Assembly (NCBI GenBank): GCA_964557125.1
Contig: CAZKYX010000056.1
Span: 1 to 5,107 of the forward strand
DNA from: CAZKYX01 sp964557125
Lineage (GTDB): Bacteria; Patescibacteriota; Microgenomatia; Levybacterales; GWA1-39-11
Reading direction: 5' to 3'
DNA: 5,107 nucleotides
Every line of letters starts with the position of its first letter. The first letter of the stretch is position 1. Below, piece by piece: positions 1 to 5,107 of the stretch. The notes beneath the pieces were generated by a model. That model searched no databases. It saw only the letters and a program-made list of their open reading frames with translations, and was not told where the DNA came from. A program made the position numbers and the translations under genes.

Positions 1-224
1 AAGGGGGCCTTTTCTGAGGGATTTTTTTTCGATGATCTCAGTGAATTAAAGTTAATCAGGTTAAGTAGTTCAATATGGGAGGCTCTTTTACTGCTGATCT
101 TTCGGACCCCTTTTGCGAGTACCTCTATTTTACCGTTATTTTTGGTAAATAGGGTTACAAAACGATCTGCTTCTCCTAAGTTGACTCGTTTTATTACAAA
201 GCCGATATCATTTAAATACTGCAT
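1..224 (-). CDS. recO: DNA repair protein RecO, N-terminal part (cut by the window edge)
   Basis: The first 74 codons read MQYLNDIGFVIKRV, then NLGEADRFVTLFTKNNGKIE (15-34) and VLAKGVRKISSKRASHIELL (35-54). This is the N-terminal OB-fold of RecO, with its typical GE.DR..TLFT, GKI..LAKG.RK and SSK pattern. RecO works with RecR to load RecA onto SSB-coated single-stranded DNA in RecF-pathway repair and also anneals strands; it acts in the cytoplasm. A complete RecO is roughly 200-250 residues, so about two thirds, including any zinc-binding part, lies beyond the edge. The ATG (224-222) follows the DUF4012 stop with no spacer (TAAATG) and no ribosome site, suggesting translational coupling. After about residue 60 the match to the family becomes weak, close to a run of eight A and the window end; divergence or a sequence error are both possible. 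Confidence 0.87.
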   Translation of the reverse strand, partial: MQYLNDIGFVIKRVNLGEADRFVTLFTKNNGKIEVLAKGVRKISSKRASHIELLNLINFNSLRSSKKNPSEKAP

Positions 225-2189
225 TTAGTTAACATCCAATGACAATTCTTTGTCGGATACCAAGTCGAATGTTTCAATTTTCTTGCCATTAACAAACACT
301 TCCATGCCGATTTTTGCTACACCTGGCTGTTTTTGAATTAAGACAGGAAGTGGTGAACCCTTTTCAACCTTGAAAGGAAGCTTGTATTCATAAATCATTT
401 GAGCTTTACCCAATGGGTTGACAGTAAAGAAGCTTTCAAAATATGTCTTCTCAAACTCCACTTTTGTCTCAACTTTAACCTGAGAACCCTTTGAGGATGT
501 GAGCGAAGCTCCTTTTGGAACAAACATTCGCTGTAAATTTCGCAGAGTAGCGTTAAGACACAAACCACCTCTTTCTAAATTACAGTCAGAGTGTGGACGA
601 GGATTTTTATATTCAATGGTTACTTTTTTGGTTACCTCACCACTTGAAGCAATATTATATTCAATCTTCGCCGTTTCTTGGATAAAGAGATTTGATTTTT
701 GGCCTCCAAAATTAGCATCGTTAATGTATAGGTAGTCTCCTTCAAAATCTCTTACGCGCCCAGCCCAATTGAGCGCTTCCATTCCTTTTTGAGCCTCCTT
801 GTCGTAAAGATAGAAAAGGATATGCTTTTGCTGAGCGTCAACAACGAACTGCTGAAAAAGAGGACCCCAATACTGCTTTGGCGACGAGCTTAGTGCCTTA
901 TTCATCGTTGCAAGCATGAGATCTGCAAGAAGTCCTTTTCGATTATCTTTAACGTAATTTACCGGTCTAGAGATTTCATTTTCAAGGAGATATACAACCT
1001 GTGGACAGTCGCATCTCTCATCATTGTCAGCTTTGAATGTAAGCCCTGATGCACTAACTTCACCCAAAATGCGAATAGCATTCACCAGAAAATGCGTATC
1101 AATTGCGATAATTCCATCAACCTCGGTCTTCTTAGAAGATTTTTCGTATTGCTCATTGAATAGCTCCATAGACTTCACGAAGTCTGGAGATATATTACTG
1201 TCACGAATAAACCCTTGCGTTACTTTTGGAAGATATTTCTTGACAAGCTCCGGTGCTGGTGGGTGAGACCTAATACTATCGTCAAGGTCGTATATATCAG
1301 AAGATGCATCAACTTTTATAATACCCTCTTCAACCCTAAAAAGTGCATAGTAAGTCAAAAACCCACCCGTTGGACGTAATTCAGCATCATTTTGGAATAG
1401 TACAAGATACTTTTTCCCTTTTGTTTCTCCTAGTAAATTAGGAAGAGATTTAATAAGTGGCTTTCCTTGTTCAACTGCAATTACAGCTCCATCGGCAACC
1501 GACTTTACTTGCTGTATTGAAGCCTTAACGGTTTTTAATTTGCCAATTTCAGGGTAATGATCTGGATTTACCTTATCCATTTCCTTTTGTGCCAAAATAA
1601 GTTGTTCTTCAATTTTGTCAATTTGAGGAACCACCTTCCCCATTGTTTTCACTGCCAAACGAATTCTGTCCTGTGCGCTACCCCCAGTAAAGGTACTCGC
1701 ACCTTTCAAACCCAACACATCTGCATAAGGAATAAGCGAGTCAACCGTTACGATGGCTGCATCAACACCATAAGACGCTGCATTTACCAAGTGGTCACCA
1801 TCGCCGTAATAAGAGGAAGCGATGGGAACAAAACGCAAGTAACCCATCTTCCCGATTTTGTCACTTAGAACACCAATCTCAGTTTTGGTTTTTACCATTT
1901 CGTCTTTGGTAAGCGCTATGTTTTGCTGCTTCACGGCATCATAGGCTTTCTTAGCTTGGACCTTTACGACCTTTGCCTGCTTAACTACTGAGATGGTTTG
2001 CATGCCAACAAAAAGAAGAATAACAGCTAACACCCCGAAACCCACGAGAATACCAACGATGAGTTTTTTTCTCTTAAAGACTCCTCGTCTTTTACGTTTT
2101 GGAGTTGAATCATTCATAGCCTGAGGTACAACTGCATCTTCCGCGCTTTCCTGAGTTAGTTCAATTTTTTGAAATCCTTTATCATCCAT
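225..2189 (-). CDS. DUF4012 family membrane-anchored extracytoplasmic protein
   Basis: This 654-residue protein has a DUF4012 domain of unknown biochemical function. A short acidic N-terminus is followed by a basic patch (KRKRRGVFKRKK, 31-42) and one membrane helix (about 43-63), which predicts N-in/C-out topology with nearly the whole protein outside. Residues 66-110 and 175-250 look helical and charged, possibly a stalk. The DUF4012 core begins at YLVLFQNDAELRPTGGF (261-277) and continues with SDIYDLDD (297-304), RDSNISPDFVKSM (329-341) and VDGIIAIDTHFL (357-368). A beta-rich C-terminal part follows. Cys393 and Cys395 (CDC), Cys536 and Cys544 are the only cysteines and could form outside disulfides. 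The ATG at 2189 is the first start after an in-frame TAA at 2207-2205; no Shine-Dalgarno is seen. Position after glycan genes and shared N-in architecture invite comparison with LytR-CpsA-Psr glycan ligases, but this is inference. The stop TAA directly abuts recO. Confidence 0.88.
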   Translation of the reverse strand: MDDKGFQKIELTQESAEDAVVPQAMNDSTPKRKRRGVFKRKKLIVGILVGFGVLAVILLFVGMQTISVVKQAKVVKVQAKKAYDAVKQQNIALTKDEMVKTKTEIGVLSDKIGKMGYLRFVPIASSYYGDGDHLVNAASYGVDAAIVTVDSLIPYADVLGLKGASTFTGGSAQDRIRLAVKTMGKVVPQIDKIEEQLILAQKEMDKVNPDHYPEIGKLKTVKASIQQVKSVADGAVIAVEQGKPLIKSLPNLLGETKGKKYLVLFQNDAELRPTGGFLTYYALFRVEEGIIKVDASSDIYDLDDSIRSHPPAPELVKKYLPKVTQGFIRDSNISPDFVKSMELFNEQYEKSSKKTEVDGIIAIDTHFLVNAIRILGEVSASGLTFKADNDERCDCPQVVYLLENEISRPVNYVKDNRKGLLADLMLATMNKALSSSPKQYWGPLFQQFVVDAQQKHILFYLYDKEAQKGMEALNWAGRVRDFEGDYLYINDANFGGQKSNLFIQETAKIEYNIASSGEVTKKVTIEYKNPRPHSDCNLERGGLCLNATLRNLQRMFVPKGASLTSSKGSQVKVETKVEFEKTYFESFFTVNPLGKAQMIYEYKLPFKVEKGSPLPVLIQKQPGVAKIGMEVFVNGKKIETFDLVSDKELSLDVN

Positions 2190-2216
2190 AATTGAGGTAC
2201 GGAATTAATTTAACCA

Positions 2217-2240
2217 CACTTGCCCTTTATCATGCAAGTG
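2217..2240 (-). repeat. 7-bp perfect inverted repeat at the predicted transcript start
   Basis: The arms CACTTGC (2240-2234) and GCAAGTG (2223-2217) are perfect inverted copies separated by 10 bases. The first arm begins at the predicted transcription start, so it could form a 5' stem-loop in the DUF4012 leader mRNA or be a regulator's operator. It is not a convincing terminator: the stem is short and the bases after it are TGGTTAAATTAATT rather than a run of U. A 7-bp match could also arise by chance. Confidence 0.4.
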
Positions 2241-2245
2241 AGCGT

Positions 2246-2254
2246 ATTATACCA
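2246..2254 (-). promoter_or_regulatory. Extended -10 promoter for the DUF4012-recO unit
   Basis: On the minus strand the gap after the sugar transferase reads TGGTATAAT. This is a consensus -10 hexamer (2251-2246) with the TGn extension (2254-2252) that makes a -35 box less necessary. No good -35 match is visible at 16-18 bases spacing, where the sequence lies in the tail of the sugar transferase gene. Transcription would start near 2240-2239, giving a leader of about 50 bases before the ATG at 2189. The site is well placed to let DUF4012 and recO be expressed apart from the upstream glycan genes. Prediction is from motif alone. Confidence 0.7.
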
Positions 2255-2255
2255 C

Positions 2256-2894
2256 TCACATGGCACCTCTACCCGAAAGCATGGCTAGTGGGGTTCTTAG
2301 AATAATATATAAATCGTACAAAATTGAACGTGTCTTAGCATATTTTGCGTCCAATTGTATTCTTTTATCAAAGTTTATTTCACTTCTCCCAGAAACCTGC
2401 CATACTCCAGTAATCCCCGGCTTTACAGAAAGCACAATTTTTACAGCATCTTTTGTATAGGGGTACTTTTTTTGTTGATCGCGCAGCTCATCTGGATAAT
2501 ACGCGCGTGGTCCAACAATGCTCATGTCCCCCTTCAGAACATTGAGAAACTGTGGAATTTCATCAAGCGAATATTTACGTATAAATCGCCCAACTGGGGT
2601 TATTCTTGGATCGTTTTTCAACTTATATCCACTCTTTTTGTATTCACTCAATAAATCTTTATACTTTGGGTCGTTCGTTAAAATATCATGCGCATTTGCT
2701 ACCATTGACCTAAATTTAAACATACGAAAAGACCTTCCATTGCGACCAACCCTTGGAGGCGTATCAGCAAGAATCGGCCCTTTTGAATTAAGTCGAATTG
2801 CAAATGCAGTAAGAACAATAACTACTGAAAAAAGGATAAGCATAGCAAGGGAGAAAGCTATATCAAAACTCCGCTTGACGAGATCGTGCATCAT
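2256..2894 (-). CDS. Polyprenyl-phosphate sugar-1-phosphate transferase (small monotopic phosphoglycosyl transferase)
   Basis: This enzyme would move a sugar-1-phosphate from a nucleotide sugar to undecaprenyl phosphate, the first committed step of lipid-linked glycan assembly, at the cytoplasmic membrane face. With the ATG at 2894 it is 212 residues, the size of PglC or of the catalytic C-terminal half of WbaP/WcaJ. KRSFDI (7-12) leads into one hydrophobic helix (about 12-34). Then come GRNGRSFRMFKFRSM (50-64), DPRITPVGRFIRKYSLDEIPQ (95-115) with the catalytic Asp-Glu pair D111-E112, GDMSIVGPR (122-130) and GITGVWQVSGR (160-170). An in-frame TTG at 2939 would add 15 residues and overlap manC by 44 bases. 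I prefer ATG 2894 because family homology begins at once, it lies one base after the manC stop (TAAcATG, suggesting translational coupling), and the TTG has no ribosome site. ATG 2891 is equally possible. The sugar is not predictable. Oddly, the usual helix-breaking Ser-Pro is Ser-Val (23-24). Confidence 0.93.
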   Translation of the reverse strand: MMHDLVKRSFDIAFSLAMLILFSVVIVLTAFAIRLNSKGPILADTPPRVGRNGRSFRMFKFRSMVANAHDILTNDPKYKDLLSEYKKSGYKLKNDPRITPVGRFIRKYSLDEIPQFLNVLKGDMSIVGPRAYYPDELRDQQKKYPYTKDAVKIVLSVKPGITGVWQVSGRSEINFDKRIQLDAKYAKTRSILYDLYIILRTPLAMLSGRGAM

Positions 2895-2895
2895 G

Positions 2896-3978
2896 TTATG
2901 TGAGAGATTCGTGCTCCGTTCCTGAGAGACTCTCAACAAGTTTTTTAATTTTTGGAACTGAGTTTTTTGGACAGACCATTACCACATCCTCCGTGTTAAT
3001 GATAAGAAATTCGCTTAAATCAATTCCCACAACCATTTGCCCTGTGTAATTAAACACAAGACTATCTGTTGAGTCGTTAAGCATAACACGGCCTCTTGTT
3101 ACATTTTGCTCTTGATTTTCACTGAGAGCCTCCTTCAACTGCTCCCAAGCTCCAACATCACTCCACCCAAAGTCTGCTCCAATAACGAGTCCGTCTTTTG
3201 CATCAATTTTTTCTAGTATCAAATTGTCAAACGAGATCTTTTCGAGTGTCGCATAGTTTTGGGCCATGGACTCAGCAAATTGATCAGTTCCCCACGTTTC
3301 CCTAATTTTTATTAAAGAATCATACATGTCGGGTGCATATTTTTTATAGAGGGACATTAAGAAAGAAGGAGTCGTCCCAAAGTATCCTGGGTTCCATGCA
3401 TGAGACTTACTCGCGTGGAATTTTTCGGCTGTCGGTAAATCCGGTCGGTACTGCAGACTTTTGAATTCATAGACGGAAAGCCCATCACAATCCTGCAAGT
3501 GCCCACCAAATTCAATCCATCCAAGATTTTGTGATGCGAGCCGTGATTTTTGGCCAATAAATACAATCTTATTCTTATCTTCCTCGAGCAATGAATTAGC
3601 AGTTTGTAGGATTTTGCGGAATAATTCTTCATTTTTAACCAAATGATCGCTCCACAAAATAATAAATGGTTCATCTGGTGATATCTTCTCAAGTATTGCA
3701 GCAACAAGACCAACAGCAGCGCCAACATCGCGCATTTCGGGCTCCAAAATGAAATTACTTTCTGGAATATCGCTGAGTTGTGTTTTTAGAATATCCCCAT
3801 ACCTGTCACCAGATGACACGTAAATATTTTCATAAGGCAGTATTGGTGAAACTCTTTCAACAGCCAACTGCAGCGTAGATTTTTCTCCGATTATTTTTTC
3901 AAATTGTTTTGGAGTGTGTTTTCTGGATAGTGGCCAAAGCCTCGTACCAACTCCTCCGGCAAATATAACTGCTTTCAT
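2896..3978 (-). CDS. manC: Mannose-1-phosphate guanylyltransferase (GDP-mannose pyrophosphorylase), single-domain
   Basis: This cytoplasmic enzyme would make GDP-mannose from GTP and mannose-1-phosphate, the activated donor for mannosyltransferases. The 360-residue protein starts with the nucleotidyltransferase signature AGGVGTRLWPLSR (7-19), followed by PKQF (23-26). Further family marks are EPEMRD (79-84), SDH with the metal-binding-type Asp at 111, WNPGYF (195-200) and DFGWSDVGAWEQL (269-281). These separate mannose-1-phosphate guanylyltransferases from glucose or glucosamine nucleotidyltransferases. The length fits the short monofunctional form: the C-terminal phosphomannose isomerase cupin of about 470-residue ManC/AlgA proteins is absent. 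Mannose-1-phosphate must therefore come from enzymes encoded elsewhere, since no isomerase or phosphomannomutase lies in the window. The usual RNTAPA-like stretch after EP is RDVGAA here. The ATG at 3978 begins directly at the signature; the stop TAA is at 2898-2896, one base before the next gene's ATG. A related hexose-1-phosphate guanylyltransferase is the main alternative. Confidence 0.93.
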   Translation of the reverse strand: MKAVIFAGGVGTRLWPLSRKHTPKQFEKIIGEKSTLQLAVERVSPILPYENIYVSSGDRYGDILKTQLSDIPESNFILEPEMRDVGAAVGLVAAILEKISPDEPFIILWSDHLVKNEELFRKILQTANSLLEEDKNKIVFIGQKSRLASQNLGWIEFGGHLQDCDGLSVYEFKSLQYRPDLPTAEKFHASKSHAWNPGYFGTTPSFLMSLYKKYAPDMYDSLIKIRETWGTDQFAESMAQNYATLEKISFDNLILEKIDAKDGLVIGADFGWSDVGAWEQLKEALSENQEQNVTRGRVMLNDSTDSLVFNYTGQMVVGIDLSEFLIINTEDVVMVCPKNSVPKIKKLVESLSGTEHESLT

Positions 3979-3983
3979 ATAAA

Positions 3984-5072
3984 TTATGTCGCTTGCAATA
4001 GTTCTCTTCGAACAAGAATATTTATCTCTCTCATAAATTTATTTTCAGTAAATCTTTGAGCGTTTCTCTTGCAAGCAGTACTATTATATCTTGATGGTTT
4101 AAATTTTTTCAATACGTCAACAAGAGAAACAACCGCAGGCTTATCGAAAAACACTCCAGTCTTTCCGCTCTGAACTATCTCAGTTGCCCCACCACTTCGA
4201 AGTGCAATTACTGGTTTTCCCGAATGTTGAGCCTCTACCATTGTGATTCCAAAATCCTCATTACCTGGAAATATGAAAGCCCGACAATTCTTATAGTAAC
4301 GAAGAAGCATTGCATCGCTTACCTTTCCAACAAATTGTATGGTACTTCCTGCCATTTCCATTAGCTTCTCTCTCTCATGCCCCTCACCAACAATAATAAG
4401 AGGGAGTTTTAATTTATTGCATGCTTTTATGGCTATATCTACATTTTTGTAGTCAACCAACCGAGAAACAACAAGAAAATAATCATCTATCTCCAGCTCT
4501 TTTTTGCTTACAGCCCGTTTGAATAAAAGGTCAGATGGCGGGTAAATGACTTGAGAATTTCTACCATAGTACTTATTAATTCGTCTCTTCACATTGTCAG
4601 AAATTGCAACAACACTGTCCGGTCTGTTTGAGGCAATCCTATCCCATCGTCTTAAATAGTTAACAAGAGGTGAAGTTGCAAATCGAAAGGTCTCGTTCTT
4701 AAAATATTGTAAGTATCCACTCCATAGATACCGAGTCGGGGTAAGACATATGCAAATGTGGCGCGTTTTTGGAGATGTAATTATTCCTTTGGCAGCCTCA
4801 CTGGTAACTGAGATGACAAGATCGTACGAATCAAAATTGAACGATTCAAATGCTAGGGGCATAAGGGAAGCAAAATATTCATGATGCTTTTTTGCAAACG
4901 GAATTCTTTGAATGAATGATGGAATTATTTTTATTTTCTTAGCCCAAACTGCTTCTCTTGAATAAACAGATGTAAATATTGGAGCTTGTGGATAAATCTT
5001 ATGGAGCGACAATAGAATCCGCTCAGCACCTCCCCATTTATTTATCCTGTCGTACACTAATGCGATTTTCAT
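3984..5072 (-). CDS. GT4-family glycosyltransferase, WbaZ-like (probable mannosyltransferase)
   Basis: This is a 362-residue GT-B fold retaining glycosyltransferase that probably adds a sugar from a nucleotide-sugar donor to a lipid-linked glycan on the cytoplasmic side of the membrane. The N-terminal half opens MKIALVYDRINKWGGAER, with the GGAER signature at residues 14-18. It continues with YDLVISVTSEAAKG (83-96) and a TPTRYLW motif (111-117), the pattern of WbaZ-like enzymes. The donor-binding half has SRLVDYKN (203-210), where R204 and K209 are the expected phosphate-binding pair. It also has GEGHE (229-233) and the EX7E motif in EDFGITMVE (272-280), followed by a GG at 294-295. No signal peptide or membrane segment is seen. 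The ATG at 5072 is the first start after an in-frame TAA at 5096-5094; no Shine-Dalgarno sequence precedes it. manC starts 5 bases after its stop, which suggests GDP-mannose as donor, but the sugar cannot be read from sequence. Residue 110 is Leu where many relatives have His. Confidence 0.9.
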   Translation of the reverse strand: MKIALVYDRINKWGGAERILLSLHKIYPQAPIFTSVYSREAVWAKKIKIIPSFIQRIPFAKKHHEYFASLMPLAFESFNFDSYDLVISVTSEAAKGIITSPKTRHICICLTPTRYLWSGYLQYFKNETFRFATSPLVNYLRRWDRIASNRPDSVVAISDNVKRRINKYYGRNSQVIYPPSDLLFKRAVSKKELEIDDYFLVVSRLVDYKNVDIAIKACNKLKLPLIIVGEGHEREKLMEMAGSTIQFVGKVSDAMLLRYYKNCRAFIFPGNEDFGITMVEAQHSGKPVIALRSGGATEIVQSGKTGVFFDKPAVVSLVDVLKKFKPSRYNSTACKRNAQRFTENKFMREINILVRRELLQAT

Positions 5073-5107
5073 ACAAAGAAATGAACTGGAGTATTAGGAG
5101 CAGGCTT
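5069..5107 (-). CDS. Possible C-terminal tail of an upstream gene, cut by the window edge
   Basis: Reading inward from the right edge, one minus-strand frame is open for 12 codons (KPAPNTPVHFFV) and ends in TGA at 5071-5069. That TGA overlaps the ATG of the next gene in the classic ATGA arrangement, as expected for an upstream gene in the same operon. The piece is too short to identify. A second frame is also open across the edge and runs on into the glycosyltransferase for a few codons before stopping, so an open frame here is weak evidence alone. The stop/start overlap and the tight packing of the other genes are what favour it. Confidence 0.35.
   Translation of the reverse strand, partial: KPAPNTPVHFFV

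Noticed and set aside
650..665. TATAAT-like stretch on the minus strand inside the DUF4012 gene, as an internal recO promoter
   Set aside because: It is AT-rich coding sequence over 400 bases from recO with no TGn extension or -35 box.
1557..1868. Plus-strand open frame of 103 codons
   Set aside because: It lies antisense inside the DUF4012 gene, has no family resemblance or start signal, and its composition looks like a shadow of the real frame. The other plus-strand frames (499-735, 1024-1266, 2260-2460, 2355-2654, 2518-2925) are rejected likewise.
2210..2233. A seven-codon frame (MIKGKCG, then TAA) in the leader of the DUF4012 gene, as a leader peptide
   Set aside because: It has no ribosome site, sits largely inside the inverted repeat, and is short enough to occur by chance. 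Only conservation in relatives would revive it.
2217..2240. Inverted repeat as an intrinsic terminator for the glycan operon
   Set aside because: The 7-bp stem is short, the loop is 10 bases, and no U-run follows on the minus strand.
2895..2939. TTG start at 2939 for the sugar transferase, giving a 227-residue protein
   Set aside because: The extra 15 residues (MLRVSQERSTNLSHN) do not resemble the family start, would overlap manC by 44 bases, and have no ribosome site. The ATG at 2894 fits the family and the one-base spacing after manC.
3357..3728. Minus-strand open frame of 123 codons inside manC
   Set aside because: It is an out-of-frame shadow of manC, whose own frame carries all the catalytic motifs.

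Overview
The window is a compact run of genes that all read on the minus strand, so transcription runs from high to low coordinates. In that order it holds: a possible 12-codon tail of an upstream gene (5107-5069); a GT4-family glycosyltransferase (5072-3984); a single-domain mannose-1-phosphate guanylyltransferase, ManC (3978-2896); a short monotopic polyprenyl-phosphate sugar-1-phosphate transferase (2894-2256); a 66-base gap with a good extended -10 promoter and a small inverted repeat; a 654-residue membrane-anchored DUF4012 protein (2189-225); and the first 74 codons of recO (224-1), cut by the window edge. No stretch over 300 bases lacks a gene. I see no tRNA, rRNA, CRISPR array, insertion sequence or attachment site.

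The first three genes read as part of a surface-polysaccharide operon. ManC would make GDP-mannose, the small phosphoglycosyl transferase would load the first sugar phosphate onto undecaprenyl phosphate at the inner face of the membrane, and the GT4 enzyme would add a further sugar, quite possibly mannose from GDP-mannose. The DUF4012 protein has one N-terminal membrane anchor and a large outside domain. It has its own promoter but lies directly behind the glycan genes, so a role in handling or attaching the finished glycan is plausible but unproven. recO, a recombination mediator for DNA repair, starts on the base right after the DUF4012 stop codon and probably shares its transcript.

The organism looks like a member of the Patescibacteria (Candidate Phyla Radiation). 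The reasons are the DUF4012 protein beside a short sugar transferase of the type I associate with that group, the tight 0-5 base spacing, the moderately low GC content (about 40% by eye), and the TGG-TATAAT promoter. This is inference from family resemblance; no marker gene is present. TGA is used as a stop and no long frame needs it as a sense codon, which argues against the lineages (Gracilibacteria/Absconditabacteria) that read TGA as glycine.

I did not find a clearly new system. The points most worth a second look are: a sugar transferase lacking the proline that normally breaks its membrane helix; a GT4 enzyme with Leu where related enzymes have His; the DUF4012 protein as a candidate glycan-handling enzyme; the promoter and inverted repeat in front of it; and the abutting DUF4012-recO pair.
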